Shown here piece by piece: positions 1-5,900 of a DNA stretch of 7,407 nt. The notes below the pieces were generated by a model. The model saw only the letters and a program-made list of their open reading frames with translations, had not been told where the DNA came from and searched no databases. The position numbers were made by a program, and so were the translations under genes. This stretch comes from an uncultured Pseudomonas sp. Its GTDB lineage: Bacteria > Pseudomonadota > Gammaproteobacteria > Pseudomonadales > Pseudomonadaceae. The stretch covers positions 1 to 7,407 of the forward strand of contig CAMPJN010000182.1 in assembly GCA_946886875.1 (NCBI GenBank), in the 5' to 3' direction. Position 1 is the first letter of the stretch, and each line of letters opens with the position of its first letter.

Positions 1-2
1 CC

Positions 3-77
3 AAGATGATCGAGCAGCTGCGCTTTATCTTTATCGGCGCCAAGCATTGGCAGGGACTGGGGCACGTAAAAGACTGA
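3..77 (+). CDS. 3' end of an upstream gene (partial)
   Basis: An open frame enters from the left edge and stops at TGA 75-77, giving 24 C-terminal residues that begin KMIEQLRFIFIGAKHW and end GLGHVKD. The hydrophobic/aromatic pattern looks like the last helix of a real protein rather than a chance frame. In P. aeruginosa the gene before ureE is the TetR-type fatty-acid desaturase regulator desT, and an amphipathic C-terminal helix would suit a TetR protein. That identification rests on remembered gene order, not on a motif. Too little is visible to name the gene. Confidence 0.45.
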   Translation, partial: KMIEQLRFIFIGAKHWQGLGHVKD

Positions 78-83
78 GCACGA

Positions 84-122
84 GCGCACCAAAAAGAAGC
101 ACCGATTCTTGGCGCGCACCAA
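84..122. promoter_or_regulatory. Repeated GCACC half-sites, possible activator region for ureE
   Basis: The 9-mer GCGCACCAA occurs at 84-92 and again at 114-122, exactly 30 bases apart. A further GCACC lies at 99-103. The second copy is part of an imperfect palindrome, TTGG at 109-112 and CCAA at 119-122. GCACCA is the left half of the known NtrC site (GCACCA-N3-TGGTGC), but no proper right half follows at the usual spacing. The cluster lies roughly 110-150 bases upstream of the predicted transcription start, a normal distance for a sigma-54 enhancer. Treat it as a candidate binding region for NtrC or another activator. Confidence 0.3.
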
Positions 123-205
123 TTAAACCCTCGACATGCCCCGTTTTCGCCGCGCCACGCCTCAATCCTGACCTCTACCCCGGGCAAACCGCGCCCCGAG
201 CCGGT

Positions 206-222
206 TTGGCAAGCCCTTTGCT
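206..222 (+). promoter_or_regulatory. Sigma-54 (RpoN) promoter of the ureEFG operon
   Basis: The sequence TTGGCAAGCCCTTTGCT matches the RpoN consensus YTGGCACG-N4-TTGCW at every fixed base except one (A for C). The invariant GG (208-209) and GC (220-221) are exactly 12 bases apart, as required. Transcription would start near 233, leaving a leader of about 50 bases before ureE. Sigma-54 promoters need an enhancer-binding activator such as NtrC or CbrB, and urease genes are commonly nitrogen-controlled. The motif is seen in the sequence; which activator is used is inference. Confidence 0.8.
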
Positions 223-245
223 CTACCTTTGATCTGACCGCCACC

Positions 246-263
246 CTCCTCCAGAGGGAGGAG
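246..263 (+). other. Hairpin in the ureE leader
   Basis: CTCCTCC (246-252) and GGAGGAG (257-263) form a perfect 7-bp stem around a 4-base AGAG loop, inside the predicted ureE leader and 20 bases before the start codon. The right arm resembles a strong Shine-Dalgarno sequence but is too far from the ATG. The site actually used is probably AAGGAAGG at 271-278, just downstream. No T-run follows, so this is not a terminator. It may shape access to the start region or protect the 5' end. Confidence 0.35.
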
Positions 264-283
264 CGCATCAAAGGAAGGCATCC

Positions 284-784
284 ATGCTGGTCATTCATCA
301 ACGCATCGCACCCCGCGAACACTGGGACGCCGAACTGCACCTGAGCTTCGAAGCCCGCAGCAAAAGCCGCCTGCGCTGTTTCACCAGCCAGGGCGAAGAC
401 GTCGGTCTGTTTCTCGAGCGCGGCCAGCCGCCCTTGCACGACGGCGAATGCCTGTTGGCCGAAGACGGCCGCATCGTCAAAGTCCGCGCCCGCGCCGAGC
501 AGTTGCTGCACGTGACCTGCGCCAACCCTTTCGAGCTGATGCGCGCCGCCTATCACCTGGGTAACCGCCACGTCGCCCTGCAACTGGGCGATGGCTGGCT
601 GCGCCTGCCGGACGACTATGTGCTCAAGGCCATGCTCGAACGGCTCGGCGCCCAGGTCGAAGCGGTCGAAGCGCCCTACCAGCCCGAACAAGGCGCCTAC
701 GGCGGCGGTCATCATCATTCCCACGCGGGCGATGCCGAGTTCAGCTACGCGCCGCGCCTGCATCAATTCGGCGCGCGCAAGTGA
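284..784 (+). CDS. ureE: Urease accessory protein UreE (nickel metallochaperone)
   Basis: UreE is a cytoplasmic dimer that binds nickel and hands it to the UreG-containing complex assembling the urease active site. The 166 residues are normal for the family. Residues 1-70 form the peptide-binding domain and about 75-135 the ferredoxin-like metal domain. The latter contains YHLGNRH (90-96); the last histidine falls at position 96, the conserved dimer-interface nickel ligand of Klebsiella UreE. A short His-rich tail, GGGHHHSHAGD (140-150), adds nickel-binding capacity; it is shorter than the long tail of K. aerogenes UreE. The ATG has a good ribosome-binding site, AAGGAAGG (271-278), with a 5-base spacer. 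It is the first gene of the ureEFGJ operon, behind the sigma-54 promoter. Its stop overlaps the ureF start by four bases. Confidence 0.97.
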   Translation: MLVIHQRIAPREHWDAELHLSFEARSKSRLRCFTSQGEDVGLFLERGQPPLHDGECLLAEDGRIVKVRARAEQLLHVTCANPFELMRAAYHLGNRHVALQLGDGWLRLPDDYVLKAMLERLGAQVEAVEAPYQPEQGAYGGGHHHSHAGDAEFSYAPRLHQFGARK

Positions 785-1455
785 ATCCTTCCTGGGCACT
801 GCTGCGGCTGGCCAGCCCGCAACTGCCGATCGGTGGCTACAGCTATTCCCAGGGTTTGGAAATGGCGGTGGAACAGGGCCTGGTGAATAACGCAGAAAGC
901 GCCAGACGCTGGATCGCCGACCAACTGCTGCTCAACCTCGCGCGTTTCGAAGCGCCGCTGTTGCTCGCCCATTGCCAGGCCGCAACCGATGCCGATTGGC
1001 CGCGCCTGCGCGAGCTCGCCGACGAGCAGCGCGCCAGCCGCGAAACCCGCGAGCTGCGCCAGGAAAGCCGGCAGATGGGTTATTCCCTCGAGCAACTGCT
1101 CAGCGGCCTGCCGGAACTGGACGACCAATCACGCGCATTGTTTGCCGCGCTGGAAGAACCCGGCCTCGCGGTCGGCTGGGCCCTGGCCGCCCGCGCCTGG
1201 CAAATCAGCCCCCAGGACGCCCTCACCGCCTGGCTCTGGGGCTGGCTGGAAAACCAGTTGGCGGTGCTGATGAAAACTCTGCCGCTGGGCCAGCAGGCCG
1301 CGCAGCGTCTGACCTCGGAGCTGCTGCCGCTGCTCGACCAGGCGCAGCGCCAAGCCAGCCAACTGAAACCCGAACACTGGGGCAGCGCCGCCTTCGGCCT
1401 GACCCTGGCGAGCATGGCGCACGAGCGCCAGTACAGCCGTTTATTCCGCTCTTGA
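781..1455 (+). CDS. ureF: Urease accessory protein UreF
   Basis: UreF is an all-helical cytoplasmic protein that joins UreD and UreG on apo-urease; it controls UreG GTPase activity during nickel and CO2 insertion. The 224-residue product carries the family signature [16 protein letters not shown] (12-27). It also has the conserved stretch [17 protein letters not shown] (84-100) and the typical C-terminus [11 protein letters not shown] (214-224). The start is GTG at 781 within GTGA, overlapping the ureE TGA, a classic arrangement for translational coupling. No separate Shine-Dalgarno is obvious, which supports coupling. Long open frames in other registers across this gene are by-products of GC-rich codon use. 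Confidence 0.96.
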   Translation: MNPSWALLRLASPQLPIGGYSYSQGLEMAVEQGLVNNAESARRWIADQLLLNLARFEAPLLLAHCQAATDADWPRLRELADEQRASRETRELRQESRQMGYSLEQLLSGLPELDDQSRALFAALEEPGLAVGWALAARAWQISPQDALTAWLWGWLENQLAVLMKTLPLGQQAAQRLTSELLPLLDQAQRQASQLKPEHWGSAAFGLTLASMAHERQYSRLFRS

Positions 1456-1471
1456 TAAGGAAGACTCAACG

Positions 1472-2086
1472 ATGAACAGCCAACCTCTGCGCGTCGGTAT
1501 CGGTGGCCCGGTCGGTTCCGGCAAGACCGCCCTGACTCTGGCCCTGTGCCTGGCCCTGCGCGAGCGCTACAACCTGGCGGTGGTGACCAATGACATCTAC
1601 ACCCAGGAAGACGCGCAGTTTCTGGTGCGCAACGAAGCCCTGGCGCCGGAGCGGATCATCGGCGTGGAAACCGGCGGCTGCCCGCACACGGCGATCCGCG
1701 AGGACGCCTCGATCAATTTGGAGGCGGTGGACCAGCTCAATAGGCGCTTTCCCGGCCTTGACCTGATCATCGTCGAATCCGGCGGCGATAACCTCTCGGC
1801 CACCTTCAGCCCCGAGCTGTCCGACCTGACCATCTACGTGATCGACGTTTCCGCCGGCGACAAGCTGCCGCGCAAGGGCGGGCCGGGCATCTGCAAATCC
1901 GACCTGCTGGTGATCAACAAGATCGATCTGGCCCCGCTGGTCGGCGCCTCACTGGAAGTGATGGAGCGCGACACCCTGAAGATGCGCGGCGACAAGCCGT
2001 TCGTCTTCAGCAACCAGAAGATCGGCCAGGGCCTGGAGCAGATCATCGCCTTTATCGAACGCCACGGCATGCTGACTGCCGCCTGA
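1472..2086 (+). CDS. ureG: Urease accessory GTPase UreG
   Basis: UreG is a SIMIBI-class GTPase that carries nickel on its dimer interface and uses GTP hydrolysis to load urease. The 204 residues show all the hallmarks. The P-loop is GPVGSGKT (12-19). The switch region reads [12 protein letters not shown] (40-51). The nickel-binding CPH motif is at 70-72 within [22 protein letters not shown] is at 102-107, and the guanine-specificity motif NKID at 149-152. No key residue is missing. A ribosome-binding site TAAGGAAG (1456-1463) lies 8 bases before the ATG, directly after the ureF stop (1453-1455), so the gene is in the same operon. Confidence 0.98.
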   Translation: MNSQPLRVGIGGPVGSGKTALTLALCLALRERYNLAVVTNDIYTQEDAQFLVRNEALAPERIIGVETGGCPHTAIREDASINLEAVDQLNRRFPGLDLIIVESGGDNLSATFSPELSDLTIYVIDVSAGDKLPRKGGPGICKSDLLVINKIDLAPLVGASLEVMERDTLKMRGDKPFVFSNQKIGQGLEQIIAFIERHGMLTAA

Positions 2087-2113
2087 ACCAGCCCTATAGA
2101 AGGAGCGCCGCCC

Positions 2114-2686
2114 ATGAAACTGCACAGCCCCTTGTTCGCCCTTGCCCTGCTCCTCGCGCCAGGCCTGGCCTTTGCCCATGCCGGCCATGAGTCCACAGGC
2201 CTGCTGGCCGGCCTCGCCCATCCCATGCTGGGTCTCGATCACCTGTTGGCGATGTTCGCCGTCGGCCTCTGGGCCGCGCAACAGAGCGGCGCGGTGCGCT
2301 GGGCGCTGCCCGGGATGTTTGTCGTCAGCATGCTGCTCGGTGGTGTGCTGGGTTTTGCCGGCGTGCAGCTGCCCCTGCTGGAAACAGGTATCGCCGCCTC
2401 GGTGCTGGCATTCGGCCTACTGGTGGCGGTCGCCGTGCGCCTGCCCATGGCAGTGGCTCTGAGCCTGACCGCGGCCTTCGCCCTGAGCCATGGCGTGGCC
2501 CATGGCCTGGAACTGCCGATACAGGCCAGCCCTTGGGGTTATGCCTTGGGCTTTGTCAGCGCCACCGCGGCGTTGCATGCCGCGGGCTATGCCCTGGTGC
2601 GCCTGTTGCCGCAAGCCGCCGCGCCGCTGATCCGCCTGGCCGGCGCCGCCTCGGCGCTTACCGGGGCTTGGCTGCTGGCGGTCTGA
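2114..2686 (+). CDS. ureJ: HupE/UreJ-family nickel-uptake membrane protein
   Basis: HupE/UreJ proteins are small inner-membrane proteins next to hydrogenase or urease genes, where they are thought to admit nickel. The 190-residue product starts with a signal-like helix (MKLHSPLFALALLLAPGLAFA, 1-21) followed by HAGHES. The family motif HPMLGLDHLLAM (36-47) follows. Further conserved histidines occur in SHGVAHGLELP (125-135) and at 155. About five hydrophobic segments follow residue 30, and the histidines within them are likely metal ligands. AGAAGGAG (2098-2105) is a strong ribosome-binding site 8 bases before the ATG. The gene follows ureG by 27 bases and is probably cotranscribed with it. 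The symbol ureJ is based on urease context; hupE is the hydrogenase counterpart. Confidence 0.9.
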   Translation: MKLHSPLFALALLLAPGLAFAHAGHESTGLLAGLAHPMLGLDHLLAMFAVGLWAAQQSGAVRWALPGMFVVSMLLGGVLGFAGVQLPLLETGIAASVLAFGLLVAVAVRLPMAVALSLTAAFALSHGVAHGLELPIQASPWGYALGFVSATAALHAAGYALVRLLPQAAAPLIRLAGAASALTGAWLLAV

Positions 2687-2704
2687 CACACCCGTCGCCA
2701 GCGG
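2672..2704 (+). terminator. Candidate hairpin at the end of the ure operon
   Basis: CTGCTGGCG (2672-2680) can pair with CGCCAGCGG (2696-2704) to give a 9-bp stem with one G-U pair and a 15-base loop that contains the ureJ stop codon. No T-run follows, so it is not a typical intrinsic terminator. It could act as an mRNA 3' stabiliser or a weak stop. More GGCC-rich sequence able to fold follows at 2702-2723. Confidence 0.3.
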
Positions 2705-2768
2705 CCAGGCCGGCTTGCAGGCCCCACGCACCAAGATCGACCAGTCAAACCCACCGCCAGCTACTATG

Positions 2769-2817
2769 ATCACCGACAAGGCCTGCAACGGGGCAGGCCT
2801 GCTCCGCCCCCGGTGAT
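2769..2817 (+). promoter_or_regulatory. Two-tier leader hairpin covering the start region of the next gene
   Basis: An outer stem pairs ATCACCG (2769-2775) with CGGTGAT (2811-2817). An inner stem pairs AGGCCTGC (2779-2786) with GCAGGCCT (2793-2800) around a 6-base loop. Both stems are perfect. The right outer arm contains GGTGAT (2812-2817), the only ribosome-binding-like sequence before the ATG at 2823; it matches the GGUGAUC end of the extended anti-Shine-Dalgarno pairing region. Translation of the downstream gene may therefore depend on opening this fold. No T-run follows, so a terminator is less likely. Confidence 0.4.
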
Positions 2818-2822
2818 ACAGC

Positions 2823-3680
2823 ATGTCGATTTCGCTCAAATTCCTGGCCGTATCCATACTCCTGGCCTGCTGCGCCAGCAGCATGGCCAATGAGCATCAG
2901 GTCGTCTGGGCGCTACCGGACTGGGCCGGCTTCAGCAATTTCAAGGATCAACAACCGGTTGATGGCCTGGTCTACGAGACACTGCGGCTGATCACCGAGC
3001 AGTTGCCGCAATACCGCCATGGCTTCCAACTGGGCAACGTGCCCCGCGCCTTCAAGGATATCGAGCAAGGCAAGCCGGTCTGCTTCGGCGCCGCCCTGGC
3101 CACCGCCGAGCGCGACCGCATCGGCTATTTCACCGAGATGATGGTGCTGCCGCCGGTACACCTGATCGTTCGTAGCGAGCTGGCCGAAAAGCTGCGCCCG
3201 CTGGCACCCTTGTCGCTGCGCCGCACCATCGACGATCCGCAACTGCATGGCGTGGTAACCAAAGGACGGCTGTACGGCCCCGCCCTGCAAGCGCTGCTGC
3301 ATGACCGGCCGCCGAGCAATCTGCAACTGATCCATGCGCCCAACCTGGGTGCCAACCTCAGCGTGATGGTGGCCTATGGGCGCGCCGACTACACCCTGGA
3401 ATACCCGTTGCCGAGCCTGCTGCACGCCGCCGGCCCAAGCCAGTTAAGCGCACTGCCGCTTGAGGAGACAGGCCCGTTCGCCATCACCGGTATCTACTGC
3501 GCGAAAACACCCTGGGGCCGCCAGCTCACCGAACGCTTCCGTCAGCAGGTGCGCAAGCAGGCGCAACAGCCCCAAGCCATGCTGGCGATCTATGAACGCT
3601 GGTTGCCGGCCAGCCAGTTGCCGGGCTTCCAAGCCCATATCGCCGCCTTTGTGCAACGCCTCGCCGAGCAGCAGCCTTGA
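2823..3680 (+). CDS. Periplasmic solute-binding-like protein (SBP_bac_3/TIGR02285 type)
   Basis: This looks like a secreted type-II solute-binding protein with no transport genes beside it. The 285-residue product begins with a signal peptide (1-22), probably cut after ASSMA before NEHQ. LLAC at 13-16 weakly resembles a lipobox, so a lipoprotein is not excluded. The mature part follows the two-lobe plan: a lobe-1 start VVWALPDWAGF (27-37), then ERDRIGYFTEMMVLPPVHLIVRS (96-118), which is where amino-acid binding proteins have their R-x-x-x-F/Y segment. A crossover region spans about 143-195 and a C-terminal helix ends near 283. C87 and C226 are the only cysteines in the mature protein and could pair. 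The ligand is unknown. It resembles the orphan periplasmic family I recall as TIGR02285, common in Pseudomonas. The separate leader suggests separate expression from ure. Confidence 0.7.
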   Translation: MSISLKFLAVSILLACCASSMANEHQVVWALPDWAGFSNFKDQQPVDGLVYETLRLITEQLPQYRHGFQLGNVPRAFKDIEQGKPVCFGAALATAERDRIGYFTEMMVLPPVHLIVRSELAEKLRPLAPLSLRRTIDDPQLHGVVTKGRLYGPALQALLHDRPPSNLQLIHAPNLGANLSVMVAYGRADYTLEYPLPSLLHAAGPSQLSALPLEETGPFAITGIYCAKTPWGRQLTERFRQQVRKQAQQPQAMLAIYERWLPASQLPGFQAHIAAFVQRLAEQQP

Positions 3681-3699
3681 GCGACAGCCTATTGGCTGG

Positions 3700-3708
3700 T
3701 TATGCACA
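3700..3708 (+). promoter_or_regulatory. DnaA box (perfect TTATNCACA)
   Basis: TTATGCACA matches the DnaA-box consensus TTATNCACA exactly. It starts 20 bases after the stop of the solute-binding gene and largely occupies the loop of the 6-bp inverted repeat TGGCTG/CAGCCA (3693-3712). It is the first of three perfect boxes in about 470 bases, all in the same orientation, and lacks the second CCACAG element that the later modules have. Confidence 0.6.
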
Positions 3709-3797
3709 GCCAGGGCGCAGATCACTGGAATTGAGCAAAAAACCAACAACGACAGCCAGGCTTAGTCCCCAGTGGCCTGGCAGCAGGCATACGCAGC

Positions 3798-3835
3798 TTA
3801 TCCACAGATCGCTCCACAGCTATCCGGGATAAGTC
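3798..3835 (+). repeat. DnaA-box module, copy 1
   Basis: A perfect DnaA box TTATCCACA (3798-3806) is followed, 12 bases on, by a second TCCACAG (3813-3819), giving TTATCCACAG, three bases, GCTCCACAG. This core is identical to that of copy 3 at 4159 except for one base in the three-base gap. It is followed by the inverted repeat TATCC/GGATA (TATCCGGGATA). The conserved spacing suggests a bipartite protein-binding site rather than a lone box. Confidence 0.65.
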
Positions 3836-4002
3836 ATTCAATCAGCCTCACCTGCCTGCGCCAACACCTTGAAATAGCGTGATTATTTCTTGACGCAAGA
3901 GCACTGAAAGTGCCTCCGACAAGCCCCTGGATGCGCTGATCAAAACTCGATCAATCGGCCCATAGCGCCGCCTCATCGGCCATGGCGCAAGGCATACAAG
4001 AG

Positions 4003-4040
4003 TTATCAACAGCTCTGCCCACAGTTGTCGTGGACAACTT
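4003..4040 (+). repeat. DnaA-box module, copy 2 (diverged)
   Basis: TTATCAACA (4003-4011) differs from the consensus box at one position. It is followed by CCACAG (4018-4023) with the same spacing as in the other copies. The right end is a perfect inverted repeat, AGTTGTC/GACAACT (4023-4039) with a 3-base centre, whose minus strand contains a weaker box, TTGTCCACG. Over 38 bases this copy aligns without gaps to copy 3, with 29 matches by my count, and both end in ACAACTT. Confidence 0.55.
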
Positions 4041-4071
4041 AACGCCCCTTGCACAAATCGGCTAAGTGGCT

Positions 4072-4087
4072 GTTTTTAAATAAAAAC
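4072..4087. repeat. AT-rich inverted repeat between DnaA modules
   Basis: GTTTTTAAATAAAAAC is a 6-bp inverted repeat with a 4-base centre, almost purely A/T. Together with GATCAAAAAACC just downstream (4094-4105) it is the most A/T-rich point of the gene-free region. It lies between DnaA modules 2 and 3. Such a stretch beside DnaA boxes resembles a DNA-unwinding element. Because hairpin and T-run are the same bases, a bidirectional terminator is a less likely reading. Confidence 0.4.
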
Positions 4088-4112
4088 GCACCTGATCAAA
4101 AAACCACCAGGG

Positions 4113-4148
4113 CGCCTGAAAAGCCGCCTGACTAAGCGCCTAGCCGGC
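4113..4148 (+). repeat. Three degenerate 12-bp tandem units
   Basis: CGCCT recurs with exact 12-base spacing at 4113, 4125 and 4137. The units are CGCCTGAAAAGC, CGCCTGACTAAG and CGCCTAGCCGGC; the first two share CGCCTGA. The last runs into the palindrome TAGCCGGCTA (4141-4150). The block sits between the AT-rich repeat and DnaA module 3, like iterons next to origin boxes. The units are short and degenerate, so chance is possible. Confidence 0.35.
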
Positions 4149-4158
4149 TACACCCACC

Positions 4159-4196
4159 TTATCCACAGCTCGCTCCACAGCCTTTGTGCACAACTT
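4159..4196 (+). repeat. DnaA-box module, copy 3
   Basis: A perfect box TTATCCACA (4159-4167) is followed by GCTCCACAG (4172-4180), repeating the core of copy 1. It ends with the palindrome TTGTGCACAA (4184-4193), which contains a one-mismatch DnaA box on each strand. This is the densest box cluster in the window. The run of eight T at 4208-4215 follows shortly after. Confidence 0.65.
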
Positions 4197-4222
4197 CATG
4201 GGCACGCTTTTTTTTGCGGCGA

Positions 4223-4236
4223 TCAATAGCTATTGA
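4223..4236. promoter_or_regulatory. 14-bp perfect palindrome, possible operator
   Basis: TCAATAGCTATTGA is a perfect 14-bp palindrome with no other copy in this window. Perfect palindromes of this size often bind a dimeric regulator. It lies about 310 bases upstream of the DUF808 gene and 27 bases after DnaA module 3, so it could belong to either. No regulator gene is adjacent. Confidence 0.3.
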
Positions 4237-4322
4237 GCCCATCGAGACAATCAACCAGCCAGCGTAGAAACCCGAAACTATCCTGTTCGCCATTACCTCA
4301 GTGGATCAGGGAACATATCGCC

Positions 4323-4469
4323 ATGCCGCTAAACCACATACCACTAAACCAACTGCTATACAGCCTGCTCGCCGCCTATGCCGGTGCCGCCAGCGGCGCC
4401 GCAATTTCAGCCGAGATAGCCGCGCCTCTGGATGAGCGGCGCGCACTCACGTATAAAACCTGCCGATAG
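4323..4469 (+). CDS. Doubtful small ORF, 48 residues
   Basis: An ATG at 4323 with AGGGA (4308-4312) ten bases before it opens a 48-residue frame. It starts MPLNHIPLNQLLYSLLAAY and has an alanine/glycine-rich middle and a basic end. I recognise no family, motif or clear membrane helix. Codon use is less biased to C/G third positions than in the neighbours. The DNA also carries an 8-bp hairpin (GGTGCCGC/GCGGCGCC, 4383-4400). It may be a small protein, part of the DUF808 leader, or chance. Confidence 0.2.
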   Translation: MPLNHIPLNQLLYSLLAAYAGAASGAAISAEIAAPLDERRALTYKTCR

Positions 4470-4542
4470 CCGCGCGGTTCATCCCTGGTAGTCGCGCGCA
4501 CCCTCGGTGAAAGTTCGCCCCTGTGAATAAAGGAGTTTCAGA

Positions 4543-5490
<948 letters not shown>

Positions 5491-5533
5491 CACCCAGAGC
5501 AGCGACTTAACCGGCCGCTTCCAACATAAGCAC

Positions 5534-5555
5534 GGGGCCGCAACAAACTGGCCCC
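5534..5555 (+). terminator. Candidate hairpin after the DUF808 gene
   Basis: GGGGCC (5534-5539) pairs with GGCCCC (5550-5555) around a 10-base loop, 44 bases after the DUF808 stop. The stem is strong but no T-run follows directly; the nearest TTTT is at about 5587. It may end the DUF808 transcript with Rho's help. Further on, CCGTTACC occurs at 5641 and again at 5688, upstream of the cbrX-like gene; TACCAT (5691-5696) could be a -10 element there. Confidence 0.3.
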
Positions 5556-5723
5556 CGAGCGCTAACCGTTATCCGCAGCGGGCAGATTTTCTAGAACTCC
5601 GGTGCCAACAGCCACCAACGCCGGACCCACCTATATCGGCCCGTTACCGCGAGCGCCACGCGCAAGCTACGCAGGCCGGCGCGCATCCGTTACCATCGCC
5701 GCACTGATGAGAAGAGACGCGGC

Positions 5724-5900
5724 ATGTATATCTATCGATTGGTCCTGATCCTGGTAGTGGGGATCTACCTGTTTTCCCCAGCCATCATGGACTGGTGGAT
5801 CGACCCCAATGGCGCCTGGTATCGCCCCTATCTGCTGTGGCTGATCCTGATCGTGGTGACTTTTATTCTGCAGAGCCAACGTGATGCCGATGAACTCTGA
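5724..5900 (+). CDS. cbrX: CbrX-like small membrane protein
   Basis: This 58-residue frame starts MYIYRLVLILVVGIYLFSPA and ends FILQSQRDADEL. It has two hydrophobic helices (about 4-20 and 36-49) around a short, aromatic-rich loop, DWWIDPNGAWYRPY. It sits directly before a CbrA-like gene. In P. putida a small gene, cbrX, precedes cbrA and is translationally coupled to it; position, size and membrane character agree with that. The identification rests on this context, since I cannot align it to a reference. The ribosome-binding site is weak (GAAGAGA, 5711-5717). Third positions are mostly C/G, supporting real coding. Its last ten codons are repeated 73 bases downstream. Confidence 0.75.
   Translation: MYIYRLVLILVVGIYLFSPAIMDWWIDPNGAWYRPYLLWLILIVVTFILQSQRDADEL

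Larger units (their letters stand above)
3681..4542. other. Gene-free region with DnaA boxes and dense small repeats
   Basis: No convincing gene is found on either strand here. The DNA is visibly richer in A+T than its flanks. It holds DnaA-box modules, an AT-rich inverted repeat, 12-bp iterations and a palindrome, all listed separately. Other inverted repeats are TGGCTG/CAGCCA (3693-3712), GCCAGGC/GCCTGGC (3755-3781), GAAATA/TATTTC around 3872-3889, GCACT/AGTGC (3901-3913) and the palindrome TAGCCGGCTA (4141-4150). GATCAA recurs at 3938, 3949, 4094 and 4221. A run of eight T (4208-4215) follows only a weak 4-bp stem, GTGC/GCAC. The block sits between two chromosomal-type genes, with no transposase, integrase or replication-initiator gene in view. 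Confidence 0.7.

Noticed and set aside
2..232. Open frame entering from the left edge and ending at 232, including a 61-residue ORF from 47
   Set aside because: Composition is rich in R, P, S and T with no domain. It spans the sigma-54 promoter, and the overlapping frame ending at 77 looks more protein-like.
972..1475. 167-residue plus-strand ORF inside ureF
   Set aside because: R/P/A/G-rich shadow of ureF, which carries complete family motifs in its own frame.
3848..4054. 68-residue minus-strand ORF in the gene-free region
   Set aside because: GTG start without a ribosome-binding site, no family resemblance, and it runs through DnaA module 2.
4186..4215. Intrinsic terminator made of GTGC/GCAC and eight T
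   Set aside because: The stem is only 4 bp with a 12-base loop, and no upstream plus-strand transcript needing it was found.
3681..4542. The chromosomal replication origin oriC
   Set aside because: Pseudomonas oriC lies next to dnaA and rpmH; neither is here and the flanking genes are unrelated. A secondary or DnaA-binding locus fits better.
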